DNA from: an uncultured Clostridium sp.
Lineage (GTDB): Bacteria; Bacillota; Clostridia; Lachnospirales; Lachnospiraceae
DNA length: 29,527 bases
Assembly (NCBI GenBank): GCA_900540335.1
Contig: UQFC01000029.1
Coordinates: 1-29,527 of the forward strand
Direction: 5' to 3'
The translations under genes and the position numbers were made by a program. The notes beneath the pieces were generated by a model, which made no database searches, was not told the DNA's origin, and worked only from the letters and a program-made list of their open reading frames with translations. Every line of letters begins with the position of its first letter. Position 1 is the first letter of the stretch. Of the stretch, positions 7,647-15,066 are shown in pieces.

Positions 7647-8891
7647 TTATCCTTGCTGCTTCGGCTCCATCTCGCTTCTGCGCAGAATATCATAGGCGGA
7701 CAGCTCTGTTCCCAGATCCACATAAAGGATCTGCTTGGGATGGGGTGCGCTCTCCTGAGGGATCCCGTTCTCATCGGTAATTCCCCGGACCGTTACCTCT
7801 ACATTCCGTCCGTCCGGCTTCATAACCTCAATAACCTCTCCCACGGAAAACTTGTTTTTCTGCTCAATCCGGCACCAGCCGTCCGGACGAACCTCCTCAA
7901 CCGTACCCAGGTAGGTATAATTCTTCACATAGGTGTTGTTGTCATAAATCTGGCTTTCTGCATCCGGCTTTCCGAAATAAAATCCCGTAGTAAATTCCCG
8001 GTAGGTGCATTTTGCGATTTCAGCCCGGTACCAGTCCATATTTTTCCGGTAAAGCTCCGGATCCTTTTTATAATCATCAATGGCCTTCCTGTAGGTTCTG
8101 GCCACCGTTGCCACATAGAGAGCCGTTTTCATCCGGCCTTCAATCTTAAAGCTGTCAATTCCCGCCTCAATCAGCTCCGGAATATACTCAATCATGCAAA
8201 GATCTCTGGAATTGAAAATGTAAGTTCCTCTCTCATTTTCAAATACAGGCATATACTCTCCCGGTCTGGTTTCCTCCATCAGGGCATACTTCCAGCGGCA
8301 GGGATGGGTACATGCTCCCTGGTTTGCGTCTCTTCCTGTCAGGAAATTGCTGAGCAGGCACCGGCCGGAATAGGAAATGCACATAGCTCCGTGAATAAAG
8401 CTTTCGATTTCCATATCCTCCGGAATCCGATCCCGGATTTCCCGGATTTCTTTCAAGGATAGCTCTCTGGCTGAAACCACCCGCTTGGCCCCCATCTGAT
8501 GCCAGAAAAGGTAGGTTCCGTAGTTGGTGTTGTTTGCCTGGGTACTGATATGCAGCTCCATATCCGGCAGCACCCGTCTTGCAATGGCAAAAACTCCCGG
8601 GTCGGAAATAATCAGCGCATCCGGACGGATTTCCTTCAGCTCCTCAAAATAAGCCTCTACTCCCGGAAGGTCCTCATTGTGGGCCAGAATATTGGCTGTA
8701 ATATAAACTTTTACCCCATGCTCATGGGCAAAGGCGATTCCCTCCCGAATCTCCTCATTCGTAAAATTCCTGGCTTTGGCCCGGAGGCTGAATGCCTCTC
8801 CGCCCAGATATACTGCATCAGCTCCGTAAATTACAGCCGTTTTCAATACATCCAGACTGCCAGCCGGAATCAGAAGTTCTGTTTCTCTCAT
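7647..8891 (-). CDS. trhP: U32 family protein, tRNA U34 hydroxylation (TrhP type)
   Basis: 414 residues, annotated in many genomes as a U32 peptidase. The family signature is strong: ESFIHGAMCISYSGRCLL, then GACTHPCRW. Cys171, Cys178, Cys194 and Cys198 form the conserved set thought to carry an iron-sulfur centre. Known biology: TrhP proteins (E. coli YegQ, B. subtilis YrrN/YrrO) make 5-hydroxyuridine at tRNA position 34 using prephenate. The neighbour supports this role here: its start overlaps by 4 bp (ATGA) the stop of trmR, whose product methylates that hydroxyuridine. B. subtilis has two adjacent trhP genes; here only one is present. The C-terminal part (about 330-400) looks like the small beta-barrel found in longer U32 proteins. 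A protease role is unlikely. Confidence 0.9.
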   Translation of the reverse strand: MRETELLIPAGSLDVLKTAVIYGADAVYLGGEAFSLRAKARNFTNEEIREGIAFAHEHGVKVYITANILAHNEDLPGVEAYFEELKEIRPDALIISDPGVFAIARRVLPDMELHISTQANNTNYGTYLFWHQMGAKRVVSARELSLKEIREIRDRIPEDMEIESFIHGAMCISYSGRCLLSNFLTGRDANQGACTHPCRWKYALMEETRPGEYMPVFENERGTYIFNSRDLCMIEYIPELIEAGIDSFKIEGRMKTALYVATVARTYRKAIDDYKKDPELYRKNMDWYRAEIAKCTYREFTTGFYFGKPDAESQIYDNNTYVKNYTYLGTVEEVRPDGWCRIEQKNKFSVGEVIEVMKPDGRNVEVTVRGITDENGIPQESAPHPKQILYVDLGTELSAYDILRRSEMEPKQQG

Positions 8892-9541
8892 GGTTCTCTC
8901 CTCGGTATTTTTACACTTAAAGCAACGCCGTCTCCAATGGGAACAATGCTGGTTTTCAGTTCCTCCATATGGGTCAGCGTATATAAATAGTCCCTCATAC
9001 GGGCGTGAATGGTGCGGTTGCGGCGCTCCACGGCAAACCGTGACTCCGCCACATCTCCATCCTGCAACACATTGTCTGTCACCAGCAGAGCGCCCTCCGC
9101 CATCAGCTCCAGAATTCTCGGAAGCCAGTGAATATACTGGCCCTTGGCCGCATCCATAAAGATAAAGTCAAAGGTTCCGGAAAGCTGTTCCAGAACCTTA
9201 TCTGCATCTCCCTCCATCAGGGTAATGGACTCTTCCATCCCTGCCAGCCGGAAATTTTCCTTTGCAGCCACAATCCTCGGCTGGTATTTTTCAATGGTGG
9301 TAATGTGGGCGCCGGCCGGCATGGACTGAGCCATCAAAAGGGCGGAATAGCCCACTGCCGTTCCCACCTCCAGAATCCGCATGGGCCTCACCGCTGCAGT
9401 CAGGGTCTGGAGCAGAGCCCCGGTTTCCCTTCGGATAATGGGAACAGCGGCGGCTCTGGCCTCCTTTGCAATCCTGTCACACAGAGGCCCATGCCCCTGA
9501 TCCAGAGAATTAATATAATCTGTAATCCGTTTTTGATCCAT
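8888..9541 (-). CDS. trmR: tRNA 5-hydroxyuridine methyltransferase TrmR
   Basis: A 217-residue class I SAM-dependent O-methyltransferase of the catechol O-methyltransferase-like group. Motif I is ILEVGTAVG (57-64), followed by TTIEKY (acidic residue for the SAM ribose). FIFMDAAKGQY (127-137) and VTDNVLQDG (154-162) supply Asp130, Asp156 and Asn157, the expected divalent-metal ligands. In B. subtilis, TrmR (YrrM) converts ho5U34 to mo5U34 in tRNAs, which widens wobble decoding. Gene order (mltG-like, trmR, trhP) matches Bacillus yrrL-yrrM-yrrN/O, so this assignment is preferred over a caffeoyl-CoA-type enzyme. It overlaps trhP by 4 bp, implying translational coupling. Confidence 0.92.
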   Translation of the reverse strand: MDQKRITDYINSLDQGHGPLCDRIAKEARAAAVPIIRRETGALLQTLTAAVRPMRILEVGTAVGYSALLMAQSMPAGAHITTIEKYQPRIVAAKENFRLAGMEESITLMEGDADKVLEQLSGTFDFIFMDAAKGQYIHWLPRILELMAEGALLVTDNVLQDGDVAESRFAVERRNRTIHARMRDYLYTLTHMEELKTSIVPIGDGVALSVKIPRREP

Positions 9542-9546
9542 CTTGG

Positions 9547-9960
9547 CTACCTGCTGCTTTCTGTGTTTTCCTCTTCCTTTTCTTCCTCAGGTCCTTCGCT
9601 TAAAAGCCTCAGAATCTCCTTTGAGGTCATTGAGGTGTTCAGGGTATAAGTACCCGGAACCGTCTCATACTCATAAAATTTCATCTGGAACCTGGCGGCC
9701 AGCTCATTGTCAATCAGCCCCAGGTCCTTAAGGGCTGCAGCCACATCCGATCCGGAATCCTCCGCCGTCACAGTCAGAACCCTGTTGCTGCCCGGAGCCG
9801 GTTCCATGGCTGTCTGATAAAAAATGGCATGGCCAAAGGAATATCCTCTGACAATCCCCTCCGCAAGCAGCAGAAGAATCAGTGCATACAAAATCAGCTT
9901 TCCCGATACCCCGATGATGGTGCCTGTTATTTTATTGATGTCCTTTGTAATCTGACTCAC
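9547..9960 (-). CDS. Short YceG/MltG-like membrane protein without catalytic domain
   Basis: 137 residues. One transmembrane helix (about 20-38) near the N-terminus is followed by an extracytoplasmic segment resembling the LysM-like part of the endolytic transglycosylase MltG: VLTVTAEDSGSDVAAALKDL, a GLIDN turn, then VPGTYTLNTSMTSKEILRLL. Full MltG is about 340-380 residues and carries its catalytic Glu in a C-terminal domain. Here the protein ends in an acidic tail (EEEKEEEN) right after the LysM-like part, and no downstream fragment of the catalytic domain exists before trmR starts 5 bp later. It therefore looks like a genuinely short protein, not a frameshift. The GTG start at 9960 follows a weak AAAGG site. 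It occupies the position of mltG (yrrL) in Bacillus. It may bind glycan or partner proteins. Confidence 0.8.
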   Translation of the reverse strand: MSQITKDINKITGTIIGVSGKLILYALILLLLAEGIVRGYSFGHAIFYQTAMEPAPGSNRVLTVTAEDSGSDVAAALKDLGLIDNELAARFQMKFYEYETVPGTYTLNTSMTSKEILRLLSEGPEEEKEEENTESSR

Positions 9961-9987
9961 CGGTCATCACTGCCTTTCTGATGTTTG

Positions 9988-11940
9988 TTACTCAACCTCC
10001 ATGATAATAGGAAGAATCATGGGATTGCGCTTCATCCGTTTCCACATAAAGTCACTTAAGCTGTCGCGAATCACATTTTTCATCTTGCCCCAGTCGGAAA
10101 CATGGCGATCCAGACAATCTGCCACAGCGTCATCAACAACCTGACGGGCATCATCCATCAGATCCTCGGACTCTCTTACATAGACAAAGCCGCGGGATAC
10201 AATATCCGGACCTGCCAGAAGCTGATTGCTGTACTTCTCCAGTGTCAGAACAACAATAATAATACCATTCTGAGCCAGGTTCTGACGATCTCTGAGAACA
10301 ATATTTCCTACATCGCCCACTCCAAGTCCGTCTACCAGAATACCGCTGGCCTGAACGTGATCAGCTACTCTGCAGGAATCCTCACTGATCTCCACCACAT
10401 CGCCGGAGGACATAATCAGGATATTTTCCTTGGGAATTCCCATGGAAAGAGCAATGGATCTGTTTGCCACCAGATGACGGTACTCTCCGTGCACCGGAAG
10501 GGCAAAGCGGGGATGAAGCAGAGAGTAAATCAGCTTAATCTCCTCCTGGCAGGCGTGGCCTGATACATGGGTATCCTGGGTAATCACCTCTACCCCCTTC
10601 ATGGACAGCTCATTAATAACCTTGGAAACAGCCTTTTCATTGCCCGGAATCGGCGTGGAGCTTAAAATCACCACATCATTGGGCTTGATAGAAACCTTCC
10701 GGTGCATACCGGAGGCCATCCGGGACAGAGCTGCCATCGACTCACCCTGGCTTCCGGTGGTAATCAGAACCGTCTGCTCGTCAGGATAATTCTTCAGCTG
10801 ATCAATCTCAATCAGAGTGCCTTCCGGAATATTGATATACCCCAGCTCACTGGCTGTTCCGATTACATTGACCATGCTTCGTCCTTCAACAACAACCTTT
10901 CTTCCGTATTTATAGGCAGAAGAAATAATCTGCTGTACACGGTCCACATTGGAAGCAAAGGTTGCCACAATAATTCTGTTGTTTTTATGCTCTGCAAAAA
11001 TTGCGTCAAAGGTTTTTCCCACCGTCCGCTCAGATGCCGTAAAGCCGGGACGGATCGCGTTGGTACTGTCGCTTAACAGAGCCAGAACACCTTTTTTGCC
11101 CAGCTCTGCAAAACGCTGCAGATCAAAAGCATCTCCAAATACAGGCGTATAGTCTACCTTAAAGTCACCGGTATGAACAATCACGCCTGCCGGTGTAAAG
11201 ATTGCAAGAGCTGCCGCATCGGCAATACTGTGGTTAATCTTGATAAACTCTACCCGGAAACATCCCAGATTGATGGACTGTCCGTGTTTTACCACTTTTC
11301 TCTTGGTGTTCTTCATCAGGTTGTGTTCTTTTAATTTGTTCTCAATCAGTCCGATGGTAAGCTTTGTTCCATACACCGGAACATTGATTTTCTGAAGAAT
11401 ATAGGGAAGGGCGCCGATATGATCCTCATGTCCGTGGGTGATCACAAAGCCCTTCACCTTATCAATATTTTTTTCCAGATAAGTAACATCGGGAATCACC
11501 AGATCAATTCCCAGCATATCGTCTGTAGGGAATGCAAGTCCGCAGTCTACCACTACAATGGTATCCTCATATTCAAAGGCAGTAATATTCATGCCGATCT
11601 GCTCCAGACCGCCCAGAGGAATAATCTTTACCTTCGGTTTTCCTTCGCCCTTGATCTCTTGATTTTTCGCTGTCCGGACCGGCTTTTTCTCCGCTGCCGC
11701 CGGTTTTCCTGTCTTTCCTTCCCCTTTTCCTGCTGTGCGGGGAGTTTGTCTTGGCGCGGGTTTTGCGCCTGTTCTGGAGGGTTTTCCACTGTTTTTTCCG
11801 CCTGTCCGTCCTCCGGACCGGCTTCCGGTTTTCTCTGCGCTCTTTTCTTTCTCTGCGGTTTTTTCCACGCTCACGTCCATCTGATTTTCCGCATATTCTT
11901 CCGGTTTGTCAAGCTGATAATTCTGATTTTCTGTCTTCAA
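9988..11940 (-). CDS. rnj: Ribonuclease J with long basic N-terminal extension
   Basis: A 650-residue metallo-beta-lactamase/beta-CASP ribonuclease with 5'-3' exonuclease and endonuclease activity in mRNA decay and rRNA maturation. The MBL motif HGHEDH occupies residues 169-174, followed by HTGDFK (motif 3), LLSDSTN and the beta-CASP motifs around GSQGE and the late HVSGH. Conserved family sequence begins only near residue 103 (KVKIIPLGG), so about 100 residues of Lys/Gly/Ser/Thr/Pro-rich low-complexity sequence precede it; B. subtilis RNase J1 is about 555 residues. The start is TTG at 11940, with GGAGG 7 bases upstream; no ATG in frame is better placed. It lies in the operon between DUF1292 and the MltG-like gene. 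Confidence 0.95.
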   Translation of the reverse strand: MKTENQNYQLDKPEEYAENQMDVSVEKTAEKEKSAEKTGSRSGGRTGGKNSGKPSRTGAKPAPRQTPRTAGKGEGKTGKPAAAEKKPVRTAKNQEIKGEGKPKVKIIPLGGLEQIGMNITAFEYEDTIVVVDCGLAFPTDDMLGIDLVIPDVTYLEKNIDKVKGFVITHGHEDHIGALPYILQKINVPVYGTKLTIGLIENKLKEHNLMKNTKRKVVKHGQSINLGCFRVEFIKINHSIADAAALAIFTPAGVIVHTGDFKVDYTPVFGDAFDLQRFAELGKKGVLALLSDSTNAIRPGFTASERTVGKTFDAIFAEHKNNRIIVATFASNVDRVQQIISSAYKYGRKVVVEGRSMVNVIGTASELGYINIPEGTLIEIDQLKNYPDEQTVLITTGSQGESMAALSRMASGMHRKVSIKPNDVVILSSTPIPGNEKAVSKVINELSMKGVEVITQDTHVSGHACQEEIKLIYSLLHPRFALPVHGEYRHLVANRSIALSMGIPKENILIMSSGDVVEISEDSCRVADHVQASGILVDGLGVGDVGNIVLRDRQNLAQNGIIIVVLTLEKYSNQLLAGPDIVSRGFVYVRESEDLMDDARQVVDDAVADCLDRHVSDWGKMKNVIRDSLSDFMWKRMKRNPMILPIIMEVE

Positions 11941-12010
11941 TTTTCTTCCTCCAAATTCATTCTGTCATCTTGATCCTTCTGTCTTTTCCGCACGTTTTCG
12001 TCCATGTCCC

Positions 12011-12289
12011 CTACTTGCGCAGTTCTACATCCATGTCCTCCATCAGCTCCGTAAAAATCCGGAACAGATAGTCCATTTCGTCATCATTCTCCACGAACTC
12101 ATAGACAGCCTCACTGTCCTCCTGTCTGGATACGTCCTTTAAAATATAGCATTCGCCGTCCTCATCCTCATCTTCGGAATCTGTTACCAGAAGGTAATTC
12201 ATTCCATTGATTCTGGTTTCCTCCAGCACATAAAAATCCACCGCTTCGCCGGTATCTGTCTGTAACGTAATTTTCTCTTCCTGTGCCAC
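12011..12289 (-). CDS. DUF1292 protein
   Basis: A 92-residue, strongly acidic protein of the DUF1292 family (B. subtilis YrzB). It shows the pattern FYVLEETRINGMNYLLVTD, an acidic run EDEDEDGE and CYILKDVS. Its function is unknown; it is almost always encoded beside ruvX and ireB. The start is GTG at 12289; its Shine-Dalgarno (AAGGAG) overlaps the ruvX stop codon, so translation is coupled to ruvX. The gene ends 70 bp before the rnj start. Confidence 0.92.
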   Translation of the reverse strand: MAQEEKITLQTDTGEAVDFYVLEETRINGMNYLLVTDSEDEDEDGECYILKDVSRQEDSEAVYEFVENDDEMDYLFRIFTELMEDMDVELRK

Positions 12290-12293
12290 GTTC

Positions 12294-12716
12294 TCACTCC
12301 TTCAGAGATCCCAGGTAAGACTGCAAAATCAGGGTAGCTGCAATCTTATCAATCACCTTTTTGCGATCCTCCCGGCGCACTCCGCTTTCTATTAAAATCT
12401 CATTTGCCTCTATAGTTGTCAGACGCTCGTCCCACAGAACCACAGGGAGTCCTGTTCTGCGTACCAGCATATCGCGAAATTCCTCTGTTTTTTTTGCACG
12501 TTCGCCAATGGTATCATCCATATTTTTAGGATAACCCAAAACAATGGTTTCAACCCCGTATTCTTCAATCAATGACTCAATCCGCGCCAGAGTTTTCCGA
12601 AGCTTGTTCTCCTCCTTGCGGGTAATGGTTTCTACCCCCTGAGCCGTAAGTCCCAGCGGATCGCACACAGCTACTCCCACAGTCTTCGAGCCATAATCCA
12701 GTCCTAAAATTCTCAT
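12294..12716 (-). CDS. ruvX: RuvX/YqgF RNase H-like nuclease
   Basis: 140 residues, the usual size for YqgF/RuvX. The family is known for processing the 5' end of pre-16S rRNA and is also described as a Holliday junction resolvase homologue. RNase H-fold acidic residues are in place: Asp7 in GLDYGSKT, Asp96/Glu97 in WDERLTT, and Asp123 in DKIAA. LGYPKNMDD (60-68) is the central family motif. The ATG at 12716 (MRILGLDYG) is chosen because the beta-1 strand with Asp7 starts there and GGAAAGG lies 6 bases upstream. The frame is open to 12797, but those residues do not look like the family. Confidence 0.95.
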   Translation of the reverse strand: MRILGLDYGSKTVGVAVCDPLGLTAQGVETITRKEENKLRKTLARIESLIEEYGVETIVLGYPKNMDDTIGERAKKTEEFRDMLVRRTGLPVVLWDERLTTIEANEILIESGVRREDRKKVIDKIAATLILQSYLGSLKE

Positions 12717-12801
12717 ACACTGCCTTTCCAGGATACCGTTTCCCTTCTGTTCGGAAAACCACTCCTTTTTGCCTACAGAAAATAAAGCCAGCCCCATCTA
12801 C

Positions 12802-12834
12802 AAAACGCATTCGGTATCCTCCGCAGTGCGTTTT
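12802..12834 (-). repeat. Inverted repeat in the ireB-ruvX gap
   Basis: Perfect 8-bp arms AAAACGCA (12802-12809) and TGCGTTTT (12827-12834) enclose a 17-base loop. Read on the transcribed minus strand, the loop carries GGAGG followed 7 bases later by an ATG at the edge of the stem, so folding could hide a translation start. The 12717-12896 gap contains no other gene I can support. The octamer CTCCGCAG also occurs twice here (12819-12826 and 12854-12861). Confidence 0.5.
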
Positions 12835-12896
12835 CCGCTGCAGAACAACTATGCTCCGCAGCAGTTTAACAGATATGGCTGGCAGTTTTCTTCACT

Positions 12897-13157
12897 CTAT
12901 CTCAGCTTCGTATCAATATAAACAGACATCAGCTCTTCCAGAATCTCATCTCGTTCAACCTTCATAATCAGACTTCTGGCGCCCTTATGGCTGGTAATAT
13001 AAGTGGGATCTCCGGACATAATGTATCCGACAATCTGGTTCACCGGATTGTATCCCTTTTCTCTAAGTGCTGCATAAACCAACTCTAAAACCTGGCTGAC
13101 ATCCATCTTTTTCTCCTGTACTGCCCTGAAAAACTGTGTGTTATGAATTTCGCCCAT
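12897..13157 (-). CDS. ireB: IreB family regulatory phosphoprotein (UPF0297)
   Basis: An 86-residue protein of the UPF0297/IreB family (B. subtilis YrzL). Recognisable segments are GEIHNTQFF, LREKGYNPVNQIVGYIMSGD and DPTYITSHKGAR. In Enterococcus faecalis, IreB is phosphorylated on N-terminal threonines by the PASTA kinase IreK and affects cephalosporin resistance; Thr7 here (with the ATG start at 13157) is a candidate site. A GTG three codons earlier (13166) is in frame, but AAAGGA would then be too close, so ATG 13157 is preferred. It is probably the first gene of the ireB-ruvX-DUF1292-rnj series. Confidence 0.93.
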   Translation of the reverse strand: MGEIHNTQFFRAVQEKKMDVSQVLELVYAALREKGYNPVNQIVGYIMSGDPTYITSHKGARSLIMKVERDEILEELMSVYIDTKLR

Positions 13158-13187
13158 GTTCCTCACGTCCTTTAACTATTCTTTTCT

Positions 13188-13216
13188 ATTTTATACTACT
13201 TTGTCCAATTCGGCAA
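13188..13216 (-). promoter_or_regulatory. Candidate promoter for ireB operon
   Basis: On the minus strand, TTGCCG (13211-13216) is followed by 17 bases and TAAAAT (13188-13193), 31 bp upstream of the ireB start. An overlapping TATAAA (13190-13195) would give a 15-base spacer. The -35 is only a partial match, so this is tentative. Confidence 0.45.
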
Positions 13217-13274
13217 GGGGAATTTTTCCGCCCCTCTGATTCGTCCCCTTTCCTGTGCAGAAATTCCCTGTGTC

Positions 13275-14582
13275 TCAGGAAAGCAGAAGAATCTCCGGTG
13301 TAAGCATTTCTGTCAGGACTCCCTCTGCCATCTGGTTTTTCTCGCCCTTTTCCAGGGGAACCACTGCCTTTACATACTCTCTGGTATGGCCAATCATATA
13401 CGCCTTTCCGTCTATTTCCGTTTCTTCCTCCAGAAGAATCTCCGTTTTTTTGCCCAGAAAGCTTCTTCTGTACTGCTCCGAAAGGTTCTTTTCCAGTTCC
13501 AGCAGCTCATCACTGCGCAGTGTTTTTACCTGCTCCGGAATCTGATCCGGCATCCGGTCCGCCCGGGTGCCTGCCCTGCGGGAATACTTGAAAATATGCA
13601 TTTCATAGAAGCCAATGGTTTCTAAAAACCGCTTTGTCTCCTGAAACTCTTCCTCTGTCTCCCCCGGAAATCCTACAATTACATCTGTAGTAATCGCCGG
13701 CCGGTCAAAAGCCCTGCGAAGAATCTCACAGCCCTGTGCGTACTCTTCTGCCGTATAATGGCGGTTCATGCGCTTTAATGTCTCATTGCATCCGCTCTGC
13801 AGAGAAAGGTGGAAATGGGGACAAACCTTGGGAAGAGCTGCAAGTGCCGAGGCAAATTCCTCTGTCACAATCCGGGGTTCCAAAGATCCCAGGCGGATTC
13901 GCTCAATTCCCGGAATCCGGTGAATCCGCTGAATCAGGCCAAGAAGATTCTCTCTCTCCTCCTCCGGGAAATCCACGCCATAGGAGCTTAAATGGATTCC
14001 CGTCAGAACCACCTCCCGGTAGCCCTTTTCCGCCAGAGTACGCACCTCAGACTCTACATCTTCCGGCCGGCGGCTGCGAACCCGGCCCCTGGTATAGGGA
14101 ATGATACAATAACTGCAGAACTGATTGCAGCCATCCTGTACTTTCAGAAACGCCCGGGTATGATCCGCAATCCGGCTGATCTTTAACTCCTCGTATTCCT
14201 GTGTATTTCCAATATCAATCACATGCACCTGATGCTTTTCCCGGAAATACTCCTCTAAAATTTCCACCAGATCCTGTTTTTTATTATTTCCTATAATGAC
14301 ATCTACTGCCAGATCCTTCTTCAGCTCCTCGGAGGCTGACTGTACATAACACCCTGCGGCCACAACCACAGCGTCCGGATTCTGCTTTCTTGCCCGGTGC
14401 AGCATCTGACGGGATTTTCTGTCTGCCATATTGGTTACAGAGCAGGTATTGATTAAATAGACATCCGCCTTTTCATGAAAAGGCACAATCTGATATCCAG
14501 CCTCCTCCAGCAGCTGCTGCATGGCCTCTGTCTCATAGGAATTCACTTTGCATCCCAGATTATGTAGGGCTGCTGTCCGCAT
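13275..14582 (-). CDS. mtaB: tRNA t6A37 methylthiotransferase MtaB
   Basis: A 435-residue radical SAM methylthiotransferase that converts t6A37 to ms2t6A in ANN-decoding tRNAs. Three N-terminal cysteines bind the auxiliary [4Fe-4S] cluster: Cys11 (NLGCKVN), Cys47 (NTCSVT) and Cys78 (GCYVQ). The radical SAM cluster is bound by Cys152, Cys156 and Cys159 in GCNQFCSYCIIPYTRGR. The C-terminal TRAM domain follows (about 370-435). The NLGCKVN and YCIIPYTRG wording favours MtaB (B. subtilis YqeV) over MiaB and RimO. The ATG at 14582 has AAAGGAG 8 bases upstream. It is divergent from the HPr-like gene. Confidence 0.95.
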   Translation of the reverse strand: MRTAALHNLGCKVNSYETEAMQQLLEEAGYQIVPFHEKADVYLINTCSVTNMADRKSRQMLHRARKQNPDAVVVAAGCYVQSASEELKKDLAVDVIIGNNKKQDLVEILEEYFREKHQVHVIDIGNTQEYEELKISRIADHTRAFLKVQDGCNQFCSYCIIPYTRGRVRSRRPEDVESEVRTLAEKGYREVVLTGIHLSSYGVDFPEEERENLLGLIQRIHRIPGIERIRLGSLEPRIVTEEFASALAALPKVCPHFHLSLQSGCNETLKRMNRHYTAEEYAQGCEILRRAFDRPAITTDVIVGFPGETEEEFQETKRFLETIGFYEMHIFKYSRRAGTRADRMPDQIPEQVKTLRSDELLELEKNLSEQYRRSFLGKKTEILLEEETEIDGKAYMIGHTREYVKAVVPLEKGEKNQMAEGVLTEMLTPEILLLS

Positions 14583-14646
14583 GTTTTTTTCTCCTTTTCC
14601 CGAACTCTTTCCCGGATTTTCGCCGGATTTTCACGAAAACTCCCTA

Positions 14647-14675
14647 TTGACTTTTTTTCCATATCTGGGTAGTAT
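14647..14675 (+). promoter_or_regulatory. Promoter of HPr-like gene
   Basis: TTGACT (14647-14652), a 17-base spacer, then TAGTAT (14670-14675). The start of transcription is expected near 14682, giving a leader of about 67 bases that ends in AAGGAGG. It lies in the divergent gap between mtaB and the HPr-like gene. Confidence 0.7.
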
Positions 14676-14748
14676 TTATGTAGGACTGGCAGTTGGTAGT
14701 TACCCTGCCGTCACAAAAAATACCGAAACCATTAAGGAGGTTTTATAC

Positions 14749-14982
14749 ATGAAAACTGTTCGTATTTCTTTAAATTCCATTGATAAAGTAAAGTCTTTCG
14801 TTAACGACCTGACCAAGTTTGACGTTGACTTTGATCTGGTATCCGGCAGATACGTAATCGACGCAAAGTCCATTATGGGTATTTTCAGCCTGGATCTGTC
14901 CAAACCCATCGATCTGAACATCCACGCTGAGGCTGGTATCGATGAGATTCTGGAGACCCTGGCTCCCTATATCATTCAGTAA
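14749..14982 (+). CDS. HPr-fold protein lacking the catalytic histidine (Crh-like)
   Basis: A 77-residue HPr-family protein. The Ser46 region is well kept (DAKSIMGIFSLDLS, Ser41 here), and overall length and the C-terminal ILETLAPYI helix fit HPr. Counting back the HPr distance of 31 residues from that serine puts Ser10 where His15 should be; the GxHARP loop reads LNSIDKV, so the Arg and Pro are lost too. It cannot accept phosphate from Enzyme I in the normal way. In Bacillus, Crh (Gln15, Ser46) is a known analogue that acts only through Ser46 phosphorylation by HPrK and CcpA binding. The ATG at 14749 has AAGGAGG 8 bases upstream. A near-consensus promoter and a strong terminator frame a monocistronic plus-strand unit between two minus-strand operons, which suggests high expression. 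Confidence 0.85.
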   Translation: MKTVRISLNSIDKVKSFVNDLTKFDVDFDLVSGRYVIDAKSIMGIFSLDLSKPIDLNIHAEAGIDEILETLAPYIIQ

Positions 14983-15013
14983 GTTCTTCTGAATATCTTT
15001 TTTTAGAGAATGC

Positions 15014-15047
15014 AAAGGATGCTTCTGTTAGAGAGGCATCCTTTTTT
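15014..15047 (+). terminator. Rho-independent terminator of HPr-like gene
   Basis: AAAGGATGCTTCT pairs with AGAGGCATCCTTT (13 bp with one G-U pair), loop GTTAG, running into a T tract that ends at 15047. It begins 32 bp after the stop codon. Confidence 0.9.
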
Positions 15048-15066
15048 CTCTGCCCGCCCCCGGCGG

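Noticed and set aside
7575..8462. 295-codon open frame on plus opposite the U32 gene
   Set aside because: The opposite strand encodes clear U32 motifs; the plus frame is a compositional shadow without family features.
12577..12810. 77-codon minus ORF with a good GGAGG and ATG before ruvX
   Set aside because: It runs out of phase into ruvX and has no recognisable domain. Kept only as part of a possible leader finding, not called as a gene.
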